Virus record (IMG/VR): IMGVR_UViG_3300046520_000116
Location: 1-49,374 of that record
From: a virus
Length of the DNA stretch: 49,374 nt
Direction: 5' to 3' (one strand)
In this document: in pieces, positions 37,750 to 44,655 of the stretch
How the letters are laid out: each line of letters opens with the position of its first letter
Numbering within the stretch: position 1 is the first letter of the stretch
Position numbers and translations under genes: made by a program
Notes under the pieces: model-generated
What the model was told of the DNA's origin: nothing
What the model saw: only the letters and a program-made list of their open reading frames with translations
Databases searched by the model: none

Positions 37750-38998
37750 AAAGCTGAAAGCATCTAAGGGATCTGCCAGGAACCGCCTTCGTTATATCTA
37801 TGGCAGCAAGAAACATGATCACGACATTGTAAAGATCAGAACTGTTTACACTAACTGTGCAGGATTTAATCCAGAAGTTGGAATAAGTAATGGCAGTGAG
37901 GCCGATCTAGAGGCAATGATTAGGGATATGGATGTCCCAACTAAGCTGAAACTTGGCGCAGAAGGAAAAAGGAAAGGTGATTTGCGCCCAATTGCTCATT
38001 GGATTATCTCTCTAGCTGATGGTGAGAAACTTACAGATGAGCAATGGAACTTCGCTGTTAAGTTCTGGCTTAAAGAAATGGGATTCAAGCCAACTAATAA
38101 AGCAACAGCAGCAGTACATGAAGACACTGATAACGAACATGCTCACCTGGCCATCAACAGAATATGTAACGAGCCAGGGTTTGAAGTAATAAGTGACAAG
38201 GATGATTTCCAGAAAAACATGGAGGCCATCTGGAAGTTGGAAAAGCATTTTGGTCTCAAAATGGCTGCAAGGCCAGAAAATACATGGAACCCGACAGTTA
38301 ATGCACGAACTGTTCTCGGCGCTCAAAATGCTGGAACAATGCCCTACGAGACTCGTTTGGCTGCAAAAATTGGTGGCTGCGTTAAGAATACGAAGAAAAG
38401 AGATGGTGACATGCTCATGTTTGTGCGATCTCTTCGCCGCCAAGGTGTTTATGTGCACCTGAGATACGAACTTAACGGCGCCCCGAAAGGCATTACTTAT
38501 GAGTTCGAAGATCGTTTCATGTCTGGTAGCGAACTGAAGAAGGCCAGGTGCACATGGCAAAAACTGACAGGACAAGAAGGCATCCGTTATGACCAAAGCA
38601 TGCTTCCACAGCTTAAAATTGAGCTTTCAAAACGAAATAGAAAGGGTGACGAGCAGCCTGTCTTCGGAAAAAACGGAGCAAGATACTACTCAAACCGGGG
38701 CTGGATCTACATGTACTTCGTCCCGGAAAACACCTCCAGAGCCCCCTTTATCAAACTCAAGGTAAAGAATACAGGCAAAAGCGGTGACCAAGTCAGGGCG
38801 GAGATTGCTTACCGTCAGGCCATGGAGTTAGTTGAGATGATCATGAAACTTCTGGAGTTGATCTTTGGTGGCGTTCGTTATACCGCTAAACCAGGCAACG
38901 CCAAAGGCGACGGGTACACCGAATGGAATCCAGGTGAAGACTTTCCTATTTTCCATCCTGACGAACCTCAGCGTCAAAAGGCCCTGGAACTGGCCTAA
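37739..38998 (+). CDS. mobA: Relaxase, MOBP-type mobilization protein
   Basis: A 419-residue relaxase. Motif III, HEDTDNEHAHLAINRI (residues 127-142), supplies the HxD...HxH histidines. Tyr residues in RYIYGSKKH (about 18-26) are candidates for the nicking Tyr of motif I. A central HWIISLADGEKLTDEQW strand also fits MobA/VirD2-type enzymes. It is short and lacks a C-terminal helicase or primase domain. GAAGGAG precedes the start. It would nick oriT and lead the strand through another element's transfer apparatus, since no type IV secretion or coupling genes are visible. AT-rich codon use differs from the virion genes. Confidence 0.88.
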   Translation: MIGKKLKASKGSARNRLRYIYGSKKHDHDIVKIRTVYTNCAGFNPEVGISNGSEADLEAMIRDMDVPTKLKLGAEGKRKGDLRPIAHWIISLADGEKLTDEQWNFAVKFWLKEMGFKPTNKATAAVHEDTDNEHAHLAINRICNEPGFEVISDKDDFQKNMEAIWKLEKHFGLKMAARPENTWNPTVNARTVLGAQNAGTMPYETRLAAKIGGCVKNTKKRDGDMLMFVRSLRRQGVYVHLRYELNGAPKGITYEFEDRFMSGSELKKARCTWQKLTGQEGIRYDQSMLPQLKIELSKRNRKGDEQPVFGKNGARYYSNRGWIYMYFVPENTSRAPFIKLKVKNTGKSGDQVRAEIAYRQAMELVEMIMKLLELIFGGVRYTAKPGNAKGDGYTEWNPGEDFPIFHPDEPQRQKALELA

Positions 38999-39015
38999 AT
39001 CAACAGCAGAAACCC

Positions 39016-39037
39016 AGCCGGCGAAAGCCGGCTTTTT
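39016..39037 (+). terminator. Terminator of relaxase operon
   Basis: AGCCGGC (39016-39022), GAAA, GCCGGCT (39027-39033), then TTTT. A perfect intrinsic terminator. Confidence 0.88.
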
Positions 39038-39090
39038 GCCGTCAAACGCCTTCCATTATCCTATGTCAATTATCTTCAAATAATTCAGCA

Positions 39091-39134
39091 GAGGTATTGC
39101 TTCAGGCATAACACGCAATGTATTATATATCTAT
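39091..39134 (+). promoter_or_regulatory. Accessory-island promoter copy 1
   Basis: TTGCTT (39097-39102), an 18-base spacer and TATTAT (39121-39126). ATTGC and GCAAT inside it form an inverted repeat. It shares GAGGTATTGC and TAACACGCAATGTATTAT with copy 2 at 40367, and a related site lies at 41969. Confidence 0.7.
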
Positions 39135-39177
39135 CAGGTGAGGTCTATCCCTCACTCCAATGACCGGAGAGTCAACC

Positions 39178-39429
39178 ATGGCCAGCACAACGATCAAGAC
39201 TAGGGCTTTCGGCAATCTCACTTTCCACCTCAACGGTAGCTCTGGCTACGTTTACCTTGAGACCCATGAGGGCAAGGGCTGCCTGGGCCTTCAGATCTGC
39301 GAAGGTGGCAACATCAAGTATGGCAGCGCCGTCGAGGCTACCGAGGAGACCCTTGATGCCGTATGTCGCAAATGGCATGCGCAGCGCCTGAAGGTTATCA
39401 AATACCCAGAATCCGACTACGGCAACTAA
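39178..39429 (+). CDS. Accessory small protein 1
   Basis: An 83-residue protein (MASTTIKTRAFGNLTFHLNGSSGYVYLETHEGKG). Beta-rich, mildly basic. GGAG sits 7-8 bases before ATG 39178, ruling out the upstream ATG 39160. It follows promoter copy 1. Function unknown; the island as a whole looks like a place for host-interaction genes. Confidence 0.68.
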   Translation: MASTTIKTRAFGNLTFHLNGSSGYVYLETHEGKGCLGLQICEGGNIKYGSAVEATEETLDAVCRKWHAQRLKVIKYPESDYGN

Positions 39430-39456
39430 CAAACCAATCTTACCGAGGATAATGAA

Positions 39457-39780
39457 ATGACGATTTACAGATCTGACGCTTTCCCCGACCTTTTCAGCAT
39501 TATTGATTTCGCAGCCAGGAACCCTGGAGCCAAGTTCCTTAGCTTCAGCATCGAGCTTGGTGACTATGAATACGTGACTTATGATGTAAATCAGGAGAAT
39601 AACTCCTTCACCTGGCGCAGGGTTGGCCTGCCGGATCACTACATTCCACCACCTAAAGACATTCATCTGTCCTGGTTTAAGCCTAGGTTCACCAAGCCGG
39701 TTAAGCCGGTTGACCCTGCCGTCAAGGCTATCCTGAAGCGCAGGAAGGCTAAGAAGCTGCAGAGAAAGCAAAAGCGCTAA
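39457..39780 (+). CDS. Accessory small protein 2, basic tail
   Basis: A 107-residue protein with a mixed N-terminal domain (PDLFSIIDFAARNPGAKFLSFSIEL) and a strongly basic end (KAILKRRKAKKLQRKQKR), suggesting nucleic-acid contact. GAGGAT precedes the start. It is probably co-transcribed with the gene before it and ends at the terminator at 39823. Confidence 0.66.
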   Translation: MTIYRSDAFPDLFSIIDFAARNPGAKFLSFSIELGDYEYVTYDVNQENNSFTWRRVGLPDHYIPPPKDIHLSWFKPRFTKPVKPVDPAVKAILKRRKAKKLQRKQKR

Positions 39781-39821
39781 CACACACTGCGTACTAAAAT
39801 GCCTGGATTTCCAGGCCCAAG

Positions 39822-39844
39822 CCCGGCCAAGTGCCGGGTTTTTG
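39822..39844 (+). terminator. Terminator in accessory island
   Basis: CCCGG, loop CCAAGTG, CCGGG, then TTTTTG, after the gene ending at 39780. Confidence 0.75.
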
Positions 39845-39868
39845 CAACCAAACACAAAGGAAACGATC

Positions 39869-40312
39869 ATGGGTACTTGCATTGGTGGCGTAAAGCTTTC
39901 ACGAATCGCCTACTTCGAGGGGGCTGTGCTCTCCTTGGCTGACAAGGGGCACCTTATCTTCACGGGTGATACCACGAGGCCAAAGGCTCTGAGCAAGGAG
40001 TGGTATGCCGAGATGTCGAGGCTGGCGGCGCACTGCAAGGAGGTCACTAAGATCCTGGATGTCAGTGATCCGATTGAGTGCCTCCACTGGCACGCCATCA
40101 ATGGTAAGTCCATGCCGGCAGGTCGATGTGCAGACGTAGCTGATGCACTTGATGCGCTGCGTGACGGAATCAAGCGCCTGGACGATCAGGAGCTGGCAAT
40201 GTGGCATATCGAGCGACCTGAGTGCATGACCCTCGAGTACCACCTTGACGCCTATGTCAAAGAGCTGCGTGGATGCCATGAATCAAAGAGGTCTTTCAGG
40301 TACTCCGTGTAA
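39869..40312 (+). CDS. Accessory small protein 3
   Basis: A 147-residue helical protein starting MGTCIGGVKLSRIAYFEGAVLS. AAAGGAAAC sets ATG 39869; the in-frame ATG 39842 has no RBS. It has several His and Cys (HWHAINGK, MWHIERPECM) without a regular metal motif. No promoter copy is evident directly upstream; it may depend on read-through past the terminator. Function unknown. Confidence 0.66.
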   Translation: MGTCIGGVKLSRIAYFEGAVLSLADKGHLIFTGDTTRPKALSKEWYAEMSRLAAHCKEVTKILDVSDPIECLHWHAINGKSMPAGRCADVADALDALRDGIKRLDDQELAMWHIERPECMTLEYHLDAYVKELRGCHESKRSFRYSV

Positions 40313-40366
40313 TAAGTCAATTCATGATCATTAATTTGTTGACAATTTATTAAAAATAATTTGAGA

Positions 40367-40409
40367 GAGGTATTGCATCAGATTAACACGCAATGTATTA
40401 TGTAACTAT
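40367..40409 (+). promoter_or_regulatory. Accessory-island promoter copy 2
   Basis: TTGCAT (40373-40378), a 17-base spacer and TATTAT (40396-40401) with the same ATTGC/GCAAT inverted repeat. A second -35-like TTGACA lies upstream at 40339. It precedes the gene at 40450. Confidence 0.7.
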
Positions 40410-40449
40410 GAAGTGAGGGGAAGGCCTCAATAATAAGAGAGAAAAGACC

Positions 40450-40929
40450 ATGATTAATATCAAAACCCTGACCGCATATCAGAAGTCCGAGCTTGTTAAA
40501 CTAATCGTCTCCGACGCTGTTAACAAAGGCATGACTGTTGGCCACTTCTGCCAGCACCTCAATCATCTCTGCGGTAGCGGCTCGACGATTAGCGTCTACG
40601 AGGCCTGCGCTACCAGCCTGGCCTACACCGACAAGATCACTGCGATCTACGCGCTTTTCAGCTCCATGGATGCAAGCGTCCCGGTTGCAGATCACGTAAC
40701 AGAGCCTTTCGCAACAGCCAAGATTTGGCACGAGGGTAAGGTCTACTACAGATTTTCTGAGGATCCTGATTTTGGCGTTACCTGCAGTTTTGGTAGCCTG
40801 TTCGGGGATCTTGAGTGGTTCAAGCATGAATGCGTGTTGGCTGAAAACAAAGATGGGGTGTTCGAGCCGGTTAAAAGACCGAGGCTGAAGCTAGTAATAC
40901 AACACGATGGCCACACTCATTCCATTTGA
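40450..40929 (+). CDS. Accessory small protein 4
   Basis: A 159-residue protein starting MINIKTLTAYQKSELVKLIVSDAV. Helical first half, beta-rich second half. The leader AAGAGAGAAAAGACC before its start is nearly the same as that of the next gene. It follows promoter copy 2. No family recognised. Confidence 0.68.
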   Translation: MINIKTLTAYQKSELVKLIVSDAVNKGMTVGHFCQHLNHLCGSGSTISVYEACATSLAYTDKITAIYALFSSMDASVPVADHVTEPFATAKIWHEGKVYYRFSEDPDFGVTCSFGSLFGDLEWFKHECVLAENKDGVFEPVKRPRLKLVIQHDGHTHSI

Positions 40930-40981
40930 CCCAGAATCCACTAAGCTCCACCCAAAACATAAACCAAGAGAGAAAATGACC

Positions 40982-41383
40982 ATGATCGACGTAAACTCTG
41001 CTCGCTTCACCGCCACTACCTACGCCATCCAGTCTCAGGCTGATGCCGGCAAGACGCTCAATGAGGCGCTGCCAATCCTGGCCGCACTCGTCGGCACTGA
41101 CGGTGGCCGCTCAATCCTCCGAGGCACCGCTGGCGACCTGAACCACGTTAATGCCCTGGAAGATGTTAGTTTTGAACTGTACTGGTCTCTGACCAAGATC
41201 GCTGAAGACCGTGGCGCCGAGCTGCTCTCAGAGCTGATTGATGAGCAAAACCTGCTGAGCGTCACGGTATTGCACGACGATCAAGGAGCTCCATATTTCG
41301 ACATGCTCAGCGACGGCCTGCACTGCTCGATCCGCGATGTCTTCACCGTCGAACTTTGGATTGAGAACGCCCAGGCGGCGTAA
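40982..41383 (+). CDS. Accessory small protein 5
   Basis: A 133-residue acidic protein starting MIDVNSARFTATTYAIQSQADAGKTLNEALP. I chose ATG 40982 because the leader AGAGAGAAAATGACC matches that of the preceding gene, whose start is at the same offset; ATG 40976 is the alternative. It is mostly helical, with an acidic beta segment near the end. Ends at the terminator 41403-41425. Confidence 0.66.
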   Translation: MIDVNSARFTATTYAIQSQADAGKTLNEALPILAALVGTDGGRSILRGTAGDLNHVNALEDVSFELYWSLTKIAEDRGAELLSELIDEQNLLSVTVLHDDQGAPYFDMLSDGLHCSIRDVFTVELWIENAQAA

Positions 41384-41402
41384 CCAGCAAAGGTCAGATA
41401 GC

Positions 41403-41425
41403 CCAGCCAAGCGCTGGGCTTTTTG
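41403..41425. terminator. Terminator between convergent genes
   Basis: AGCCCAGC, loop CAAG, GCTGGGCT with TTTTTG after it, between the + strand gene ending at 41383 and the - strand gene ending at 41438. Confidence 0.8.
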
Positions 41426-41437
41426 TTGTCAAATCCA

Positions 41438-41821
41438 TCACGCCTGTTGCCGCCACGGTGGCCCGATCTCGCAGCACTTCAGCGCCTCCTCCAGAGTCCC
41501 AAAGACGCCCCAGACCGATGGCCTGTCCCATGCCCCACCGTCAAGGCAATCAACGGTGTGGCTGGTGCCTGATGGCCATGCAGCAAGCCAGTCCGCCCTG
41601 TGCTTGGCGACCAGGGCCTCGACATTCGGGTCTGCCAGGTCTGGGAACTCAGCCCTGAGCCTGGCCTGGTGCTGGCGTGTGAACGCCTCTTCGTCGTCGG
41701 CATCGAGCGTCACGATGTACGGCTTGTTCCACCACTCCAGGATCTCAGCCTGGCTGCGCTCATCGTTGGGCGTGATGTAAAAACGTGGCGGAAGTTTCGG
41801 GTTGATCGGGTACTTGCTCAT
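41438..41821 (-). CDS. Hypothetical protein, opposite strand in island
   Basis: A 127-residue protein with many Trp and Pro (MSKYPINPKLPPRFYITPNDERSQAEILEWWNKPYIVTLDADDEEAF). GGAGAG lies before the start. It is the only - strand gene within the accessory island and reads toward the terminator at 41403. No family recognised. Its opposite orientation suggests a separately gained cassette. Confidence 0.6.
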   Translation of the reverse strand: MSKYPINPKLPPRFYITPNDERSQAEILEWWNKPYIVTLDADDEEAFTRQHQARLRAEFPDLADPNVEALVAKHRADWLAAWPSGTSHTVDCLDGGAWDRPSVWGVFGTLEEALKCCEIGPPWRQQA

Positions 41822-41968
41822 TCATGCTCTCCGCTGGTCGATGATCTCATTTCCTGTCCGACCTCTAAGCGTAGCTCGTTGTCGGAAAGTTTGTGGCCAA
41901 ACAAAAGGCCTTTGCTTACAGGCTTTCTTGGCTAGTTGCAAAAATATTTACATTTATTTGAAGAAAGT

Positions 41969-42007
41969 GTTTGCAACGCAATAACACGCTATGTAATATT
42001 ACATATA
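41969..42007 (+). promoter_or_regulatory. Accessory-island promoter copy 3 (diverged)
   Basis: TTGCAA (41971-41976), a 17-base spacer and TAATAT (41994-41999). AATAACACGCTATGTAAT matches the TAACACGCAATGTATT core of the other two copies with few changes. Confidence 0.6.
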
Positions 42008-42050
42008 GAGGCTGCACACCTCGACCACAACAATAAAAAGGTACTCGACC

Positions 42051-42464
42051 ATGAACTACGCAATCACCAACTACAGCAACAGCGCCCCTGTTTCCTACAC
42101 CGTCCCAGCCGTCATCAAGGCCACCTGGGGCGAAGTCATCATCGGCGGCGAATACGAGCTCGGCGTAAGCGCCCAGGCGGCTCGCAAGGCTTTCGACGCT
42201 GCCGTGGTAGCCCTGGACATTGATGCCGGCGCCAAGGCCATGCTCGACTGCGCTGCAATCCTTAAGCGCTCCGACAGCGCTCGAGCCAAGCACAACGTCG
42301 ACGAGATGGCCGCCGCAGCTGACAAGAACGTCGCGATGATGGTTATCTTTGCCAAGGCTCAGCTCAGCGTCATTGGCATGAATGCTGATAAATCGCGCAA
42401 GGTGAAGGTCGATCTGCTCACCACTTTAGATCGTTATCTTTCTTCTCTTGAAGACCTGTTCTAA
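42051..42464 (+). CDS. Accessory small protein 6
   Basis: A 137-residue Ala-rich helical protein (MNYAITNYSNSAPVSYTVPAVIKATWGE; AARKAFDAAVVALDIDAGAKAM). AAGG precedes the start. It follows promoter copy 3 and is probably transcribed with the next gene. Function unknown. Confidence 0.68.
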   Translation: MNYAITNYSNSAPVSYTVPAVIKATWGEVIIGGEYELGVSAQAARKAFDAAVVALDIDAGAKAMLDCAAILKRSDSARAKHNVDEMAAAADKNVAMMVIFAKAQLSVIGMNADKSRKVKVDLLTTLDRYLSSLEDLF

Positions 42465-42490
42465 TCCTCCTTCTATATAGGTATTCAAGA

Positions 42491-42934
42491 ATGTCAGCCC
42501 TCAAAAACGTAATTCAAATGATGAGACCGCTTATCGCGGAAGATAACGACTTCATCGATCCCATGTACATCAACCGGCAGTTCTCTGCACGCTACGGCGG
42601 CAAGGCCCTTACCGGAAGCTCATTCGAGCGCAGCAGGCAAGCCGAGCAGATCCGCCGTGACTTCCTGGAAGGTTGCTCAGACCAGGAGCTAGCCAGGCAA
42701 CTGGCGGTTTTACTGGCCAAGACGCACATCTGGATCAAAGTCGGGCGCATGGGAAACGCCAGGTTTGAAGCCAAAGCTGCTGCCGTGCTGGCCGAGTCGG
42801 ACAGGCTGGATGAGCTTCTTGCGCTGGTAAAGGCGACTCCACGAACGCGTCCTGACGATGAGATCGAGTCGATATCAAAGGAAGCGACAGTAATGCTGAA
42901 TCGTCGAATTGATCTCATCTCTGGAGTCTTCTGA
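42491..42934 (+). CDS. Accessory small protein 7
   Basis: A 147-residue helical protein with basic and acidic patches (SFERSRQAEQIRRDFLEGCSDQELARQLAVLLAKTHIW). The spacing after the previous gene is 26 bases, so one operon is likely. It ends at the terminator at 42969, just before the late promoter P2. No family recognised. Confidence 0.68.
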   Translation: MSALKNVIQMMRPLIAEDNDFIDPMYINRQFSARYGGKALTGSSFERSRQAEQIRRDFLEGCSDQELARQLAVLLAKTHIWIKVGRMGNARFEAKAAAVLAESDRLDELLALVKATPRTRPDDEIESISKEATVMLNRRIDLISGVF

Positions 42935-42968
42935 TTTAATTGTTCAATCAATTCCCTGTATTTATTGA

Positions 42969-42994
42969 GCCTCGGTGAATCCGGGGCTTTTTTA
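42969..42994 (+). terminator. Terminator ending accessory island
   Basis: GCCTCGG pairs with CCGGGGC (one G-T pair), followed by TTTTTT. It insulates the late operon. Confidence 0.75.
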
Positions 42995-42997
42995 TGT

Positions 42998-43040
42998 AAA
43001 TTGTTGTTGGCTTTTTGGCGAACCACTGATCTACATTTCT
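42998..43040 (+). promoter_or_regulatory. Candidate late promoter P2 (lysis/terminase)
   Basis: CGAACCACTGAT (43019-43030) is identical to 1411-1422 in front of the capsid operon, and both are followed by YTA and an A/T-rich stretch. It is the first element after the terminator at 42969 and about 270 bases before the holin gene. Confidence 0.5.
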
Positions 43041-43302
43041 TGTATGGCAATTGATGGTGATTGTTGCAAGAGCTGCCTCGTCTCTCGGCTCCATGAGTCG
43101 AACAGGCGTGGCAAGCGTGCAGCGAGAGTCAGCAAGGAAGGTGATTGCATACACCCGGCACGCGCAGCGTTGAATCCGGTACTTGATGTGACATCTTCCA
43201 TGCCTTAGACGCAAGCCATGGCTCTGCGCACTTAACGTCGCGACGACGTCAACCCCCGCCAGGGCCTACGGGCCCCGGCACCTATTCCAAGGTGTGTGCT
43301 GC
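43041..43302 (+). other. Long late-operon leader
   Basis: About 260 bases without a convincing gene. Two hairpins stand out near the end: ACGTC/GACGT with a GCGAC loop (43235-43249), related to those at 1510 and 2491; and GCC-A-GGGCC with GGCCC-C-GGC (43258-43279) closed by a TACG (UNCG-type) loop, 23 bases before the holin start. The rest shows short reverse repeats only. Confidence 0.55.
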
Positions 43303-43545
43303 ATGTCGATTTCAAACGAACTCTCAAAGTCGGCACCACCTGTAGCTATAACTGCTGGCACTTACATCCCAGGCCTCTCCATCAATGAGTGGGCCTCCCT
43401 GACTGCCTCAGTGCTGACGGCGATCTACGTTCTGTATCAGATGTACGTCCTCTACACCAAGCAAAGGCGTGAACGTCAAAATGAAAGGGCCCTGGCTGAG
43501 AAGATCGCCAGAGCGGAGGGTGACGAAGATGTCAGTTCTTCATAG
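43303..43545 (+). CDS. Holin
   Basis: An 80-residue protein with one clear membrane segment (residues about 31-51, SLTASVLTAIYVLYQMYVLY) and a charged C-terminal tail (KQRRERQNERALAEKIARAEGDED). This layout and the place before the endolysin indicate a small holin or pinholin of the type paired with SAR endolysins. ATG 43303 has AAGGTG 8 bases upstream. It overlaps the endolysin gene by 17 bases. Confidence 0.8.
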   Translation: MSISNELSKSAPPVAITAGTYIPGLSINEWASLTASVLTAIYVLYQMYVLYTKQRRERQNERALAEKIARAEGDEDVSSS

Positions 43546-44065
43546 TCGCCTAATCCAAGCCGGCTTTGCCGTCTCACTCGGCCTCTCATTTGCGATAGTC
43601 GGCCATTTCGAAGGTCGCAAGAATACCACCTACACCGACATTGCAGGCACCCCAACTATTTGTGACGGTCACACCGGCGCCGACGTAAAGCTTGGTCAAG
43701 TCCTGACTGATGCTCAGTGCGACGAGTTGCGTGAAGAAGACGTGGCCATCGCTATGACCGCCGTGAACAGGTTGGTCAAGGTGCCAATGACCGATGAGCG
43801 CCGGGCTGCCCTCACGTCTTTTACCCTCAATCTTGGCCAAGGCACCCTGGCTAGATCAGATCTGCTCAAAAAGCTGAATGCCGGTGACACCTGGGGCGCC
43901 TGTACGGCCATGGCCGACTTCGACAAGGCAACCGTAACGGTCAAGGGCAAGCGGGTCAAAAAGGCTGTGAAGGGCCTGACTATCCGTCGTGCCAAGGAGC
44001 GTGAGCTCTGCGAGATCGGCCTTGAGAAGCCTTGGAAGAACGAGGGCTGGGACAATGGCCTTTAA
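43529..44065 (+). CDS. SAR endolysin, GH24 lysozyme
   Basis: A 178-residue muramidase of the T4/P21 lysozyme family. The catalytic triad is complete with family spacing: Glu28 (HFEG), Asp37 (YTD) and Thr43 (TPT). The N-terminal segment (residues 8-25, LIQAGFAVSLGLSFAIVG) is a weakly hydrophobic Gly/Ala/Ser-rich anchor as in SAR endolysins, which reach the periplasm by the Sec system and are released when the holin collapses the membrane potential. GGAGG precedes ATG 43529, inside the holin gene. Confidence 0.9.
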   Translation: MSVLHSRLIQAGFAVSLGLSFAIVGHFEGRKNTTYTDIAGTPTICDGHTGADVKLGQVLTDAQCDELREEDVAIAMTAVNRLVKVPMTDERRAALTSFTLNLGQGTLARSDLLKKLNAGDTWGACTAMADFDKATVTVKGKRVKKAVKGLTIRRAKERELCEIGLEKPWKNEGWDNGL

Positions 44066-44082
44066 ATCCGAACTGCGAAATC

Positions 44083-44104
44083 CTCTATCCGGAATCGGAT
44101 ATCC
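44083..44104. promoter_or_regulatory. Partition-site-like motif in lysis region
   Basis: TATCCGGAATCGGATATCCG (44083-44102) contains ATCGGATAT as in the sites beside parAB. It stands alone between endolysin and spanin genes. Confidence 0.4.
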
Positions 44105-44167
44105 GCACTCAAAGTGGTACGTAACACGTAGTACGTACCACAGTACGAAATGCTCGGAGGTCGGCCA

Positions 44168-44638
44168 GTGAAGGTCAGAATCATCGCTGGGATCGCCCTT
44201 GCCATTGCTCTGCTGTCAGGACTCCTTTTCCTGTCCAACCTTCGCTCTGAGCTTGTTGGTTTGAGAGCAAACCTTGCTGTTGCAAACCAGACGATTGCCG
44301 ATCTCCAAGCGGCAGGGGAGAGGTACGAGCAGGCCAACAAGGCCCGTGATGCCGTGGACGCCAAGTACACCAAGGAGTTAACCAATGCGCTTGCTGAAAA
44401 CGACAACCTTCGCACTGCTGTCTCTGATGGCCGTAAGCGGCTGCTCGTCAAAGCAACCTGCCCGTCAGTGCGAGCCGGAGCCGATGCCGGCCCCGCCGTC
44501 GTGGTTGATGGAGCCACAGCCGAGCTCTCTGCCGACGCTCGACAGGATTATCACCGTCTCCGAGACGACCTAATCACATCCGAAAAGAAACTCGCAGGCC
44601 TCCAGGCGTATGTCGCCACGGTCTGTCTTAACCGCTAA
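44168..44638 (+). CDS. Rz: Inner-membrane spanin (Rz)
   Basis: A 156-residue protein with an N-terminal membrane helix (about 4-22, RIIAGIALAIALLSGLLFL) and a long periplasmic coiled coil (NLRSELVGLRANLAVANQTIADLQ). GTG 44168 follows GGAGG at the right distance; the ATG at 44150 lies over that RBS. It pairs with the nested Rz1 to fuse the membranes at the last step of lysis. Confidence 0.88.
   Translation: MKVRIIAGIALAIALLSGLLFLSNLRSELVGLRANLAVANQTIADLQAAGERYEQANKARDAVDAKYTKELTNALAENDNLRTAVSDGRKRLLVKATCPSVRAGADAGPAVVVDGATAELSADARQDYHRLRDDLITSEKKLAGLQAYVATVCLNR
44385..44573 (+). CDS. Rz1: Outer-membrane spanin (Rz1), nested
   Basis: A 62-residue lipoprotein read in another frame wholly inside Rz. 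It has a signal peptide ending in the lipobox AVSGC (Cys20 after LSLMAVSG) and a short Pro-rich mature part (EPEPMPAPPSWLMEPQPSSLP). This is the fully nested Rz/Rz1 arrangement known from lambda. Confidence 0.88.
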   Translation: MRLLKTTTFALLSLMAVSGCSSKQPARQCEPEPMPAPPSWLMEPQPSSLPTLDRIITVSETT

Positions 44639-44655
44639 CCCCAGGAGGGTTTTTG

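Noticed and set aside
42948-43214. Small frames on both strands in the late leader
   Set aside because: Neither has a ribosome binding site, and both cover terminator and promoter-like sequence.
20500-43300. Integrase, transposase or CRISPR array
   Set aside because: No tyrosine or serine recombinase, DDE transposase, or regularly spaced repeat array was found; maintenance appears to be episomal.
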